From Rhizobium sp. TH2 (GTDB taxonomy: Bacteria; Pseudomonadota; Alphaproteobacteria; Rhizobiales; Rhizobiaceae): a stretch of DNA of 64,000 nt. Made by a program: the position numbers and the translations under genes. Shown piece by piece: positions 23,135 to 33,047 of the stretch (within the stretch, counting starts at the first letter, position 1; every line of letters starts with the position of its first letter). The notes below the pieces were generated by a model, which was not told where the DNA came from, ran no database searches, and was given only the letters and a program-made list of their open reading frames with translations. The DNA is taken from positions 1,364,001-1,428,000 of the forward strand of contig NZ_CP062231.1 of the NCBI RefSeq assembly GCF_024707525.1. Direction: 5' to 3'.

Positions 23135-24675
23135 TGGCGGACAGCGCGGACAGCGGGCCGACCGCCGAGACGGCCAAGGGAAAACTGGTCCGGCGCCTGC
23201 GCGCATTCTCGGCATCGCTGCCGGCCCGGCTGAACTCGCTGACCGCCCGCGTCTTGCTCTACACCACCGTCTGGTCGGTGATCGGGCTGGTTATCCTCGC
23301 CTTCGTCATTTCCAACCTCTATGCCGCCGGCGCCGAGCGAAATCTGCGCGATCTTCTCCGGACGCAGCTCTATTCGGCCGTCAATTCCGTTTCGATCGAT
23401 CCCGAGACCAAGGCGCTCCAGGGCCGGCCGGCGCTTGACGAGCTGGCGTTCCAGCAGCCCGGCAGCGGCTGGTACTGGGAGGTGCTGCCGCTGGGCGACT
23501 ACAAGACTGACAAGCTCGCCTCCGACAGCATGGAAGGCATCCAAGTGCCGACGCTTTCCAACACCGAAGTGCAGTTCAACCCGCGCTTCGAGCGCTTTTA
23601 CCAAACGAAGGACTCGGCCGGAAACGATGTACGCGTCGCCGAAGCCGAAATCAGCATGCAGGAAGAGGCCAGCGACGAGGGCAGTGATTTCTCCGCTGAC
23701 GAGCCGGAGGCTGTCTATCGCAGCGTCCGCTTCCGGATGATCGGCAACCACAAGGTCGTCGGCGACGATGTGGCGCTCTTCAACCGCAGCCTCTATTTCG
23801 CTTTGGCGCTGTTCGGCGCCGGGTCGCTGGTGCTCAATGCGTTCGTCGTGCTCGTGGGTCTAAGGCCACTCGATCGTGTGCGGGCGGCGCTGACCCGGAT
23901 CCGGGATGGGCACGCCGAGCGGCTCGACGGCAACATGCCGCTGGAGATCCAGCCGATGGCGACAGAGGTCAACGCACTGATCGAGAGCAATCGTCGCGTC
24001 GTCGAGCGCGCGCGCATGCAGGTCGGCAATCTCGCGCATTCGCTGAAGACGCCGATCGCCGTACTGCTCAACGATGCCAGCCAGATGCAGGCGCCGCACA
24101 ATGATCTGGTCCGTTCGCAGGCCGAGATCATGCAGGTCCAGGTGCAATCCTACCTCAACCGCGCCCGCATAGCCGCCCAGCGCGACAGTATCCTTGCGCG
24201 CACGGAGGCCGAGCCCGTGCTGCAGAGACTGGCGCGCGTCATGCGCAAACTCAATCCCGATAAGGACTACGCGCTTTCGATCGAGCCCAAGACCCTGAGG
24301 CTCGCCATGGAGGCGCAGGATATCGAGGAAACGATCGGCAATCTCGTGGAGAATGCCAGCCGCTTCGCGAAGCACCGGATCACGATCACCGCGCGCATCG
24401 CGCCACAGGGCGTGACGGGCGACGATCCCGCGCGCCGGCACTGGGCGCAATTGACGATCGAGGACGACGGTCCGGGGCTGGAACCCGGCCAGATCAAGGA
24501 AGCGCTCAAGCGCGGCCGCAGGCTCGACGAGAGCAAGCCGGGCACCGGATTGGGCCTGTCGATCGTCTCGGAGATCGTCTCCGAATACAAGGGCGCGTTC
24601 TCGCTTTCTCGCGCCGCGTCCGGCGGGCTTCGGGCCGAACTGGTGTTGCCGATGATCGCTGCCCGGGAGAATTGA
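23134..24675 (+). CDS. feuQ: FeuQ: sensor histidine kinase
   Basis: A 513-residue membrane kinase. Transmembrane segments are at about residues 43-66 and 212-236, bounding a periplasmic sensor domain of about 145 residues where FeuN would act. A HAMP region follows, then the H box 'NLAHSLKTPIAVLL' with H302, N box 'NLVENASRFAKH' and G boxes 'EDDGPGLEP' and 'PGTGLGLSIV'. The H box is of the PhoQ-like type. It is translationally coupled to feuP. Confidence 0.88.
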   Translation: MADSADSGPTAETAKGKLVRRLRAFSASLPARLNSLTARVLLYTTVWSVIGLVILAFVISNLYAAGAERNLRDLLRTQLYSAVNSVSIDPETKALQGRPALDELAFQQPGSGWYWEVLPLGDYKTDKLASDSMEGIQVPTLSNTEVQFNPRFERFYQTKDSAGNDVRVAEAEISMQEEASDEGSDFSADEPEAVYRSVRFRMIGNHKVVGDDVALFNRSLYFALALFGAGSLVLNAFVVLVGLRPLDRVRAALTRIRDGHAERLDGNMPLEIQPMATEVNALIESNRRVVERARMQVGNLAHSLKTPIAVLLNDASQMQAPHNDLVRSQAEIMQVQVQSYLNRARIAAQRDSILARTEAEPVLQRLARVMRKLNPDKDYALSIEPKTLRLAMEAQDIEETIGNLVENASRFAKHRITITARIAPQGVTGDDPARRHWAQLTIEDDGPGLEPGQIKEALKRGRRLDESKPGTGLGLSIVSEIVSEYKGAFSLSRAASGGLRAELVLPMIAAREN

Positions 24676-24854
24676 GACAATTCACTAACAGCCGACACGG
24701 TTTAGGGGTCGCCGAATCGAATATAAGCCGGTTATGATGCTGCCTTAATACTGCCATCAGTGCTGAGCAGATGGGATTGATACCGTGACTGTCTCGCAGT
24801 CGCGGGTTTGAAGGGGCAAAGCAGATTCGAATGGCGATCCTCGATCCCGCAATC

Positions 24855-25304
24855 ATGAGCCGCATGAAGCTTGCCGGCATGCTGTTGGCCGCCCTGCTCG
24901 CGGCGGGTTGCACCACCACGTCGGGATCGGACAGGCTCGATGAAACCGGCGAGCAGATGTCCGAGGCGACGACAAGCGAACCCGAACCCTCCGCTTTCTA
25001 TATCCAGGCGCTGAAGGGCGGGCTGGTTTCCAAGATCACCGACATCAAGCTCTCCTCCGCCGACCGTTCGCGGGCGCTGGAGGCGGAATACAAGGTGTTG
25101 GAAAGCACGCCGAGTGGCCAGACCGTCGCCTGGGAAGGTTCCGGCGGGATGAAGGGCCAGGTGATCGCGGCTGTGCCCTACCAGGTCGGTTCACAGAACT
25201 GCCGGCAATATAGCCATTCGATCACGCTCAAGACGGGTGCCGAGCCGAAGCTGGCGCGCGGTGCCGCCTGCCGCAATGCCAACGGCTCCTGGACGCCGCT
25301 CTGA
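24855..25304 (+). CDS. Lipoprotein, 17-kDa surface-antigen-like
   Basis: A 149-residue lipoprotein. From the ATG at 24855 the signal peptide 'MSRMKLAGMLLAALLAAGCT' carries a lipobox with Cys19, which favours this start over an ATG at 24831. The mature part has the 'SADRSRALEAEYKVLESTPS' / 'WEGSGGMKGQVIAAVPYQVG' / 'CRQYSHSIT' pattern of the RT0821/17-kDa surface antigen family. It is probably outer-membrane anchored. It lies about 180 bases after feuQ and ends at a strong bidirectional terminator. Confidence 0.8.
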   Translation: MSRMKLAGMLLAALLAAGCTTTSGSDRLDETGEQMSEATTSEPEPSAFYIQALKGGLVSKITDIKLSSADRSRALEAEYKVLESTPSGQTVAWEGSGGMKGQVIAAVPYQVGSQNCRQYSHSITLKTGAEPKLARGAACRNANGSWTPL

Positions 25305-25327
25305 ATTTTTGCTGTTCTCAGAACTGG

Positions 25328-25363
25328 AAAGGCAGGACCCGCTCCGCAGGTCCGGCCTTTTTT
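25328..25363. terminator. Terminator between the lipoprotein and homocysteine methyltransferase genes
   Basis: AAAGGCAGGACC (25328-25339) pairs with GGTCCGGCCTTT (25349-25360) with one mismatch and a nine-base loop, and the T run reaches 25363. It lies between convergent genes and can serve both. Confidence 0.85.
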
Positions 25364-25378
25364 GGCGTTTTGGCCACG

Positions 25379-26323
25379 TCAAGCCGCCAGGCAGGCGTAG
25401 CGGATCTGCTCGACATGGCGGCGATCGGTGCCGCAGCAGCCCCCCAGGACCGTGAACTGGCTGTGCCTGTCGCGCAGTTCGCGATAGCGCGCACCGAAAT
25501 CGACGGGATCGCCGGCATCGAGGTCCGGAGAGGAGTCAAGTTCGGCATGGCTGCGGGTCGATGCGTTGCCGCGAATGCCGCGGATGCGCTGCAGCCAGGG
25601 CTCGCCGGTTTCAAGGATATGCGCGAAATGCGTGGGATGAGCGCAGTTGATCATGTAATAGACCGGGTAGCCCGTGGTCGCGTCATCGACCGCCTTGATC
25701 GCATCGCCGAGCGCCATGCCGCTCGGCAGCCTGCCATCCGTCTCGAGCGTGAAGGAAATGACGACCGGCAGGCCGACGGACTGGGCGGCCAGCGCAATGC
25801 CGATGCCTTCTTCGACATAGTTGATTGTAAACGCCGTCGCCATGTCGGCACCGGCGGCGAGAAAGCTCTCGATCTGCGACAGGTGGTATTCACGAGCCTG
25901 GTCGGCGGTCATCTGATGGTCCGCGACATAGCCGTCGCCACGTGGACCGATGGCCCCGCTGACGACCATGGGCGACTCTTCCGTCTCAAACCGGTCACGC
26001 ATCGCGATCATATGTTCCACGCAGCGGCGATTAACCTTGTCGAGCACGTTCCCCACGTAGCCGAGCTTGGCGGCCCAATCGGGATTGGCACGCCAGGTCG
26101 CGGTGTCGAGCATGAAGCCGGTCTTCGCCGCGAGTGCGATGCCGATATAGCTTTCATAATAAGCCTCCAGCATGCGCCGGCCAGCGTCGGTATCGATCAG
26201 CGGGAAGGAAGCGAAATGCGGGAGGTCGATGCCATCCTGGAAGATCAGGGTTGTTTCGAGACCCCCATCTGTGAGGAAGATCCGGTTTGCGAGCTGAGGC
26301 AGTGCCTTGCGGTATTTCGACAT
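25379..26323 (-). CDS. Homocysteine S-methyltransferase family protein
   Basis: A 314-residue zinc methyltransferase. It starts 'MSKYRKALPQL' and has 'FLTDGGLETTLIFQDGIDLP', the glycine-rich substrate start, and the three zinc cysteines: one in 'MINCAHPTHF' and two in 'VLGGCCGTDRRH'. The family (MmuM-like, betaine or S-methylmethionine-dependent) makes methionine from homocysteine; the methyl donor here is not decided by sequence. I use the ATG at 26323, since upstream codons lack homology. It diverges from the cytochrome c maturation operon. Confidence 0.88.
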   Translation of the reverse strand: MSKYRKALPQLANRIFLTDGGLETTLIFQDGIDLPHFASFPLIDTDAGRRMLEAYYESYIGIALAAKTGFMLDTATWRANPDWAAKLGYVGNVLDKVNRRCVEHMIAMRDRFETEESPMVVSGAIGPRGDGYVADHQMTADQAREYHLSQIESFLAAGADMATAFTINYVEEGIGIALAAQSVGLPVVISFTLETDGRLPSGMALGDAIKAVDDATTGYPVYYMINCAHPTHFAHILETGEPWLQRIRGIRGNASTRSHAELDSSPDLDAGDPVDFGARYRELRDRHSQFTVLGGCCGTDRRHVEQIRYACLAA

Positions 26324-26506
26324 GACGGTTGTCCATCTCAAGGTTGACATTGGTGCCGTTGGCCCGGCAGGGCATTCTGCCAAACGGATGTCGCAGGTTG
26401 GCGAACCGGATTGCCGCAGCGAATTGCGGCTTATCGCCTCAAATTTGCGTTATGTTTGATCCTGGTCATTGGAATGTCGAGTCCTTTCACATAGTGGATC
26501 GTGGAC

Positions 26507-27640
26507 ATGTTCTGGATTCTTGCCATTTCGATTGCGCTGGTCGCAGCGCTGCTGATCGCCTCTCCGCTGCTTCGGCGCGGGGAAGAGGACGTGACCGCGC
26601 GTCCGAACGATGCGGAAGTCTATCGAGACCAGCTCTCCGAGATCGAAAGCGACGAGAAAAGCGGCTTGATCGACGGGGAAAGCGCCGGACAGGCTCGGGC
26701 CGAAATCGCGCGCCGGCTGATTGCCGCGAGCCAGGATGCACCGCGCAAGTCGTCGCTGCTCCGCAGGCGGCAGGCAGTGATGCTAGCCGTCGTTCTCTGT
26801 CTTGTGGTGCCCGCGGGGGCAGTGGCGCTTTATAGCCACGCCGGCCTGCCGGATGAGCCGGATTTTCCGCTCAGGGCGCGCTTCGAAAGTCCGCAGCCCG
26901 ACAGCAACATCCTGATCCGGCGCGTGGAACTCAGGCTCGAAGAGCATCCGGAGGACGGCCGTGGTTGGGAAATACTGGCGCCCGTCTATCTTAAGCGAGG
27001 ACAGGTCGCTGAGTCTGTGAATGCCTGGCGCAATGCAATCAAGTATCTCGGCGCCGATGCGCGCCGTTATGGCGGCCTCGCCGAGACGCTTGTCGTGAGC
27101 AGCAAGGGGCGCGTCGATGTCGAGGCGCGCGATGCCTTCACCAAGATTCTGGAGCTTGTCCCCGGCGATCCCAGGGCGCGCTTCTACCTGGCGCTCGCCG
27201 AGGCGCAGGATGGCAAGGCCGACGCCGCGATTGCGGCGCTTGAGGCACTGAAGAAGGCTTCCGATCCCGCCGCCCCCTGGATGGAGGTGACCGACGCGCA
27301 GATCGAGCGCATCCGTGCCGAGAAGGAGCAGGCCGCCAAGGCGCCGGGCCACCCGACCCAAGACGATGTGGCGGCGGCAGCCGATATGTCCGACGAGGAC
27401 CGGACGCAGATGATCCGCACCATGGTCGAGAGCCTCGACGCGCGGCTTGCCGACGACCCGCAGAATTTCGAGGGCTGGAAGCGGCTGCTGCGCTCCTATG
27501 TGATGCTGCAGGATCCAGCCAAAGCCACGGAAGCGTTGAAGCGGGCGCTTGCGGCTTTCCCCGCCGACAGCGACAATGGCAAGGCACTGATATCAGATGC
27601 AAAGGAACTGGGCATCAGCCTGGAGGGCGTTACGGAATGA
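26507..27640 (+). CDS. ccmI: CcmI/CycH: c-type cytochrome biogenesis protein
   Basis: A 377-residue membrane chaperone. An N-terminal helix begins '[20 protein letters not shown]', the characteristic cytoplasmic loop has '[20 protein letters not shown]', and a second helix lies at about residues 88-106. The periplasmic TPR part (about residues 130-375) holds apocytochrome for haem ligation. GTG at 26501 is an alternative start. It is the first gene of cycHJKL, overlapping ccmE by four bases. Confidence 0.92.
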   Translation: MFWILAISIALVAALLIASPLLRRGEEDVTARPNDAEVYRDQLSEIESDEKSGLIDGESAGQARAEIARRLIAASQDAPRKSSLLRRRQAVMLAVVLCLVVPAGAVALYSHAGLPDEPDFPLRARFESPQPDSNILIRRVELRLEEHPEDGRGWEILAPVYLKRGQVAESVNAWRNAIKYLGADARRYGGLAETLVVSSKGRVDVEARDAFTKILELVPGDPRARFYLALAEAQDGKADAAIAALEALKKASDPAAPWMEVTDAQIERIRAEKEQAAKAPGHPTQDDVAAAADMSDEDRTQMIRTMVESLDARLADDPQNFEGWKRLLRSYVMLQDPAKATEALKRALAAFPADSDNGKALISDAKELGISLEGVTE

Positions 27641-28089
27641 CCCGCAAGCAGAAGAGACTGGCGCTGATCGGCGGTGGCATGGCCTTCCTCTGCACGGCCG
27701 TGATCCTCGTCATGTTCGCCTTCAGCCAGTCGGTCGCCTATTTCTATGTGCCGTCCGACCTCGCCAAGGCCGCGCTGAAGCCCGAGACGCGGGTGCGGCT
27801 CGGGGGGCTGGTCAAGGAAGGTTCGTGGAAGCGCGGGCAGGGCATGGTCGAGACATTCGAGGTGACCGATACGCTGGCCACCGTCTCCGTGAGCTATACC
27901 GGCATCCTGCCCGATCTCTTTCGCGAGGGGCAGGGCGTTGTGGCGGAGGGCAGGCTCGAGGGTAATCCAATGGTGTTCCGCGCCGACAGCGTGCTCGCCA
28001 AGCATGACGAGACCTACATGCCGAAGGATGTCGCCGACCGGCTGAAGGCGAAGGGCGTGACCATGTCGGGCAAGGAGACCATCAAGTGA
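27637..28089 (+). CDS. ccmE: CcmE/CycJ: haem chaperone
   Basis: A 150-residue protein with one N-terminal membrane helix ('[20 protein letters not shown]'-like, about residues 9-28) and a periplasmic OB-fold. The haem-binding His is in '[14 protein letters not shown]' (about residue 128), with the conserved Tyr three residues on. It passes haem from CcmC to CcmF. Overlaps its neighbours at both ends by four bases. Confidence 0.95.
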   Translation: MTRKQKRLALIGGGMAFLCTAVILVMFAFSQSVAYFYVPSDLAKAALKPETRVRLGGLVKEGSWKRGQGMVETFEVTDTLATVSVSYTGILPDLFREGQGVVAEGRLEGNPMVFRADSVLAKHDETYMPKDVADRLKAKGVTMSGKETIK

Positions 28090-30089
28090 TCGTCGAGCTT
28101 GGCCATTTCGCGCTGGCGCTGGCGCTGGTTGCGGCACTCCTGCAGGCGACGGTACCGCTACTCGGCGCGCTACGCCGCGACGAGCGCCTGATGGCGCTCT
28201 CGACATCAGGCGCGCTGGTGACCTTCCTGCTGGTGGGCCTCTCCTATTCGGCACTCACCTGGGCCTATGCGACCTCGGATTTCTCGGTGCTGAATGTGTG
28301 GGAGAATTCCCATTCGAAGATGCCCGATCTCTACAAGATCACCGGCGTCTGGGGCAATCACGAGGGATCGATGATGCTCTGGCTCTTGATCCTCGTCTTC
28401 TTCTCGGCGCTGGTAGCGATATTCGGTGGCAACCTGCCGGCGACGCTGAAGGCCAATGTGCTGGCAGTTCAAGGCTGGATCGCCAGCGCCTTCCTGCTCT
28501 TCGTGCTCTTGACCTCCAACCCGTTCACACGCGTGCTGGGGCTTCCCGGCATGAACCCGCCGCCGGCAGAGGGACAGGATCTCAATCCGGTGCTGCAGGA
28601 TTTTGGCTTGGCGATCCATCCGCCGCTGCTCTATCTCGGCTATGTCGGTTTTTCCGTCTGCTTCTCCTTCGCGGTCGCGGCCCTGATCGACGGGCGGATC
28701 GATGCGGCCTGGGCGCGCTGGGTGCGGCCGTGGACGCTGCTTGCCTGGACCTTCCTGACGGCGGGCATCGCCATGGGCTCCTACTGGGCCTATTACGAGC
28801 TCGGCTGGGGCGGCTGGTGGTTCTGGGATCCGGTGGAGAACGCATCCTTCATGCCGTGGCTTGCGGGTACGGCGCTGCTGCACTCGGCGCTGGTGATGGA
28901 AAAGCGCGAGGCGCTGAAGATCTGGACCGTGCTGCTCGCCATCCTCGCCTTCTCGCTCTCGCTGCTCGGTACCTTCCTTGTGCGGTCGGGCGTGCTGACC
29001 TCGGTCCATTCCTTCGCGTCGGACCCATCACGCGGCCTGTTCATCCTCTGCATTCTCGCGATCTTCATCGGCGGGGCGTTTGCGCTGTTCGCCCTGAGGG
29101 CCGGTTCGCTGGCGCCGGGCGGATTGTTCCAGCCGGTGTCGCGCGAAGGTGCGCTGGTGCTCAACAACCTGATCCTGGTGGTCGCGACTGGGGCGGTGCT
29201 GACCGGCACGCTCTATCCGATGTTGCTGGAAGCTTTGACCGGCGACAAGATTTCGGTAGGTGCGCCTTTCTTCAACATCGCGTTCGGCTGGCTGATGGTG
29301 CCGCTGATTGCCGTCCTGCCGCTCGGGCCGCTGCTCGCCTGGAAACGCGGCGACATGGTTGCGGCGGCTCGCCGGCTGCGGCTGGCCTTTGTGCTGTCGC
29401 TCACGTTGGGGATCGTCGTCTGGATAGCACGTGGCGATGGGCCGATGCTGACCGCGCTCGGCGTCGCGGGCGGGCTTTGGCTGATCTTCGGCGCGCTGAC
29501 CGATCTCTGGGGCAGGGCGGGTTTTGCGCGAGCCGGGTTCTCGAACGGTAGTCGGCGGCTGGTCGGCCTGCCGCGCTCGGCCTTCGGCGCAGCGCTTGCC
29601 CATGCGGGCCTCGGAGTAACGGTGCTAGGCGTCGTGCTGGTAACGAGCTGGGAGACCGAGCAGGTGCTCGAAATGTCGGCCGGCCAGACGGTGGAGGCGG
29701 GAGGCTATTCCGTCCGCTTCGACCGGGAAAGCGTGCGCGCGGGCCCGAACTATGTCGAGGATGCCGCTCATTTCTCGATCCTCACCGGCGGCGTGGTGCA
29801 GGCCGAGACCGACAGCGCCAAGCGCATCTATCCGGCGCGCCAGATGCCCACGACCGAGGCGGGCATCGTCAGCTTCGGGCTCTCGCAGTTGTACGTCTCG
29901 ATCGGCGACAAGACCGAGGACGGCAAGCTCGTCGTGCGTATCTGGTGGAAGCCGTGGATTCTCTGCATCTGGGGCGGGACGCTGGTGATGATGGCGGGCG
30001 GAATTGTCTCGCTGTCCGACCGCCGGCTCAGGGTCGGCGCGCCCGCGCGGCGGCCCAAGGCGGCGCCCGTGCTAGGGGCAGCCGAATGA
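28086..30089 (+). CDS. ccmF: CcmF/CycK: cytochrome c haem lyase subunit
   Basis: A 667-residue polytopic membrane protein with about 15 membrane helices. The tryptophan-rich haem-handling motif '[19 protein letters not shown]' is present, with conserved His in '[13 protein letters not shown]' and '[14 protein letters not shown]'. It ligates haem to apocytochromes with CcmH and CcmI. The start is a GTG at 28086 overlapping the ccmE stop. Family length is about 650-670. Confidence 0.95.
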   Translation: MIVELGHFALALALVAALLQATVPLLGALRRDERLMALSTSGALVTFLLVGLSYSALTWAYATSDFSVLNVWENSHSKMPDLYKITGVWGNHEGSMMLWLLILVFFSALVAIFGGNLPATLKANVLAVQGWIASAFLLFVLLTSNPFTRVLGLPGMNPPPAEGQDLNPVLQDFGLAIHPPLLYLGYVGFSVCFSFAVAALIDGRIDAAWARWVRPWTLLAWTFLTAGIAMGSYWAYYELGWGGWWFWDPVENASFMPWLAGTALLHSALVMEKREALKIWTVLLAILAFSLSLLGTFLVRSGVLTSVHSFASDPSRGLFILCILAIFIGGAFALFALRAGSLAPGGLFQPVSREGALVLNNLILVVATGAVLTGTLYPMLLEALTGDKISVGAPFFNIAFGWLMVPLIAVLPLGPLLAWKRGDMVAAARRLRLAFVLSLTLGIVVWIARGDGPMLTALGVAGGLWLIFGALTDLWGRAGFARAGFSNGSRRLVGLPRSAFGAALAHAGLGVTVLGVVLVTSWETEQVLEMSAGQTVEAGGYSVRFDRESVRAGPNYVEDAAHFSILTGGVVQAETDSAKRIYPARQMPTTEAGIVSFGLSQLYVSIGDKTEDGKLVVRIWWKPWILCIWGGTLVMMAGGIVSLSDRRLRVGAPARRPKAAPVLGAAE

Positions 30090-30553
30090 GGACGATCCTG
30101 GCGGCGGTGATCTTCTGGGCTGCCTCGCTGACCCCGGCGCTCGCGGTCAATCCCGACGAGGTGCTTGCCGATCCCGCTCTCGAAGCGCGTGCCCGCGCCA
30201 TCTCCGCCGAACTCCGCTGCATGGTCTGCCAGAACCAGTCGATCGACGATTCCAATGCCGAACTCGCCAAGGACCTGCGGGTGTTGGTGCGGGAGAGGCT
30301 GACGGCCGGCGATACGGACGACGAGGTCCTTGCCTATCTCGTTTCCCGCTACGGCGAATTCGTGCTGCTCAAGCCGCCGTTGGGTTTCAACACGATGTTG
30401 CTGTGGGGCATGCCGGTGGCGCTTCTGGTGATCGGTGGTCTGGTCATATTCCGCCAGGCAGCAAGGCGCAGGCGGCCCCTCCCGACGCCCGCGCTGTCCG
30501 ACGAGGAGCAGAAGGCGCTGGACGCGATTCTGGCCGACCGCTCCGGAAAATAA
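30086..30553 (+). CDS. ccmH: CcmH/CycL: thioredoxin-like apocytochrome reductase subunit
   Basis: A 155-residue protein: signal peptide '[20 protein letters not shown]', then the redox motif '[19 protein letters not shown]' with the LRCxxC cysteines, and a C-terminal membrane helix near residues 103-123. It reduces the CxxCH cysteines of apocytochrome c. It overlaps ccmF by four bases and ends the cycHJKL operon. Confidence 0.95.
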   Translation: MRTILAAVIFWAASLTPALAVNPDEVLADPALEARARAISAELRCMVCQNQSIDDSNAELAKDLRVLVRERLTAGDTDDEVLAYLVSRYGEFVLLKPPLGFNTMLLWGMPVALLVIGGLVIFRQAARRRRPLPTPALSDEEQKALDAILADRSGK

Positions 30554-30683
30554 TCGGCTCCATACATTACCAATTTTTCATTCTCCGGAAACATTGCCGC
30601 AAGGTGCCCGGCTCTACATCTTTCCCATCGAACGAATTCGCCGGTTGCACCGACGCACCGGCACCATCGAAGGAAAATGTGAC

Positions 30684-32261
30684 ATGATCGGCAAGTTTGC
30701 TAACGTCTCTTCTCTCCTCAAGGCAGGCACTATCGCAGGTGCCGCCGTCGCCGTGACCATTACCGGCATGCCTGTGATCCACAATGCGTTCGCCGCTCCC
30801 GTAAAGATCGAAGCCCAACAGGTGCCGGGCTTCGCCGATGTGGTTGCTGCCGTTACCCCGGCCGTCGTTTCGGTTCGCGTCCAGTCGCGCGCCAACCCTG
30901 TCAACGACGACATGTCCTTCAATTTCGGCGGCCAGAACGGCTTCGACGATCTGCCCGACGATCATCCTCTGAAGCGCTTCTTCCGTGAATTCGGCGAGGG
31001 CGACCAGCAGTTCGGCAATCGCAATCCAGGCCAGCGCAATGACAACCATTGGAACCGCCGCGCCGACAAGAACATGAAGCCGCGCCTGCGTCCCACCTCG
31101 CAGGGCTCCGGCTTCTTCATCACCGAAGACGGTTATCTCGTCACCAACAACCACGTGATCGACGGCGGCACGGCGTTCACCGTCGTGATGACCGACGGTA
31201 CCGAACTCGATGCCAAGCTGATCGGCAAGGATCCACGCACCGACCTCGCCGTGCTGAAGGTGGACGACAAGGAAAAGCGCAAGTTCACCTACGTCTCCTT
31301 CGCCGACGAACACAAGGTCCGCGTGGGTGACTGGGTCGTCGCCGTCGGTAATCCCTTCGGCCTTGGCGGCACCGTGACCGCCGGCATTGTCTCGGCACTC
31401 GGCCGCGATATCGGCGCCGGCCCCTATGACGACTTCCTGCAGGTCGATGCGGCAGTAAACCGCGGCAATTCCGGTGGCCCGACCTTCAACCTTTCGGGCG
31501 AAGTGGTCGGCATCAATACCGCGATCTTCTCACCGTCGGGCGGCAATGTCGGTATTGCGTTTGCCATCCCGGCTTCGGTCGCCAAGGATGTCGTCAACCA
31601 GCTGATGAAGGGCGGCGATATCGCCCGCGGCTGGCTGGGCGTCAAGATCGAGCCGGTGACGGCGGATGTCGCCGAATCCCTCGGCCTCGCGGAAGCCGCC
31701 GGCGCCCTGATCAATGAGCCGCAGGCCGACTCGCCGGGCTTCAAGGCCGGCCTGAAGGAAGGCGACGTGGTCACCGCGGTCGATGGCGATCCGATCAAGG
31801 GACCGAAGGAACTCGCCCGCAAGATCGGCTCCATGCAGCCCAACAAGGTGGTGGATCTCTCGGTCTGGCGCGACGGCAAGTCGATCAGCGTCAAGGTCAC
31901 CCTCGGCAAGCTGCCGGACGAGAACCGCGTTGCTTCCGCCGATCCCAACATGGGCGGCCAGAATGGCGCCGAGGAACCGGAGACCCCTGCCGAGCAGACC
32001 CTCGACAAGCTCGGCATCGTGGTCACCCCGGCCGATGACGGCAACGGCGTGCAGATCACCTCGGTCGATCCCGAATCCGATGCCGCCGACAAGGGCCTGA
32101 AGAACGGTGAGAAGATCACCTCGGTCAATAACCAGGACGTCAAGAACGCGGCTGACATCCAGAAGGTGATCGACGAAGCCAAGGCCGGCGGCCGCAAGAA
32201 GGCGCTGTTCCAGATCCAGGATCAGAACGGTAACCGCTTCGTGGCGCTCGATCTCGGTTGA
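30684..32261 (+). CDS. degP: DegP/HtrA-family periplasmic serine protease
   Basis: A 525-residue Do-type protease/chaperone. A signal peptide runs to about 'HNAFAA' (residue 38). The trypsin-like domain has His in 'LVTNNHVIDGG', Asp in 'DPRTDLAVLK' and Ser in 'NRGNSGGPTF'. Two PDZ domains follow (about residues 315-405 and 430-520). It removes misfolded envelope proteins. The ATG at 30684 follows AGGAAA. It is separated from ccmH by 130 bases and so probably has its own stress promoter, which I could not identify. Confidence 0.93.
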   Translation: MIGKFANVSSLLKAGTIAGAAVAVTITGMPVIHNAFAAPVKIEAQQVPGFADVVAAVTPAVVSVRVQSRANPVNDDMSFNFGGQNGFDDLPDDHPLKRFFREFGEGDQQFGNRNPGQRNDNHWNRRADKNMKPRLRPTSQGSGFFITEDGYLVTNNHVIDGGTAFTVVMTDGTELDAKLIGKDPRTDLAVLKVDDKEKRKFTYVSFADEHKVRVGDWVVAVGNPFGLGGTVTAGIVSALGRDIGAGPYDDFLQVDAAVNRGNSGGPTFNLSGEVVGINTAIFSPSGGNVGIAFAIPASVAKDVVNQLMKGGDIARGWLGVKIEPVTADVAESLGLAEAAGALINEPQADSPGFKAGLKEGDVVTAVDGDPIKGPKELARKIGSMQPNKVVDLSVWRDGKSISVKVTLGKLPDENRVASADPNMGGQNGAEEPETPAEQTLDKLGIVVTPADDGNGVQITSVDPESDAADKGLKNGEKITSVNNQDVKNAADIQKVIDEAKAGGRKKALFQIQDQNGNRFVALDLG

Positions 32262-32301
32262 TCAAGCCCGCCCACAGGCAATGACGACAACCTGACGGAT
32301 T

Positions 32302-32331
32302 GCCCTTTCCCCAAAATTTTGGGGGAAGGGC
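32302..32331. terminator. Palindromic terminator after degP
   Basis: GCCCTTTCCCCAAAA (32302-32316) and TTTTGGGGGAAGGGC (32317-32331) form a 15-base stem with one wobble pair, lying 40 bases after the degP stop. The stem has almost no loop and no separate T run, so it is either a terminator with the A/T part at the apex or an mRNA 3'-end stabiliser. Confidence 0.65.
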
Positions 32332-32369
32332 TTCCTGACACCTGAAATTCATGCGTTATGCTCCAGTCC

Positions 32370-33047
32370 ATGAAGATTCTCATCATCGAAGACGACCTGG
32401 ATGCGGCGAGCTATCTGGTGAAGGCCTTCCGCGAGGCGGGCCACACCACCGAGCATGCGAGCGACGGCGAGAGCGGCCTCTTCATGGCGTCGGAGAACGG
32501 CTACGACGTGGTCGTGGTGGACCGCATGCTGCCGCGCCGCGATGGCCTGTCGGTGATCTCCGAACTCCGCAAGCGTGGCGTCAACACGCCGGTGCTGATC
32601 CTCTCGGCGCTCGGCCAGGTCGATGACCGGGTGACCGGCCTCCGTGCAGGCGGCGACGACTATCTCCCCAAACCCTATTCCTTCACCGAACTGCTGGCCC
32701 GTGTCGAGGTGCTGGGCCGCCGCCGGGGTTCGCCCGAGCAGGACATGGTCTACAAGGTCGGCGACCTCGAACTCGACCGGCTCGCCCATGACGTCCGCCG
32801 CGCCGGCAAGGAAATCGTGCTCCAGCCGCGCGAATACCGCCTGCTCGAATATCTCATGAAGAATGCCGGCCAGGTGGTGACGCGCACCATGCTGCTGGAG
32901 AATGTCTGGGACTATCATTTCGACCCGCAGACCAATGTGATCGACGTCCACGTGTCGCGGCTGCGCTCCAAGATCGAGAAGGATTTCGACCGGCCGTTGC
33001 TGCGCACCGTGCGCGGCGCCGGGTATATGATCAAGGATGACGCATAA
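32370..33047 (+). CDS. OmpR-family response regulator (downstream of degP)
   Basis: A 225-residue regulator: receiver with D8/D9, phosphoacceptor D51 in 'VVVDRMLPRRDG', Lys in 'DDYLPKPYSF', then a winged helix with 'LQPREYRLLEYLMKNAGQVV' and 'VIDVHVSRLRSKI'. It is like the regulators of CzcR/QseB type. The position after degP and before glnE is conserved in rhizobia (Sinorhizobium SMc02366 region), suggesting envelope-stress sensing. The ATG at 32370 gives the standard family N-terminus; an upstream ATG lies at 32358. Confidence 0.9.
   Translation: MKILIIEDDLDAASYLVKAFREAGHTTEHASDGESGLFMASENGYDVVVVDRMLPRRDGLSVISELRKRGVNTPVLILSALGQVDDRVTGLRAGGDDYLPKPYSFTELLARVEVLGRRRGSPEQDMVYKVGDLELDRLAHDVRRAGKEIVLQPREYRLLEYLMKNAGQVVTRTMLLENVWDYHFDPQTNVIDVHVSRLRSKIEKDFDRPLLRTVRGAGYMIKDDA

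Noticed and set aside
25370..26347. 325-codon plus-strand frame opposite the homocysteine methyltransferase gene
   Set aside because: It is an antisense shadow; the minus strand carries the zinc cysteines and complete family pattern.
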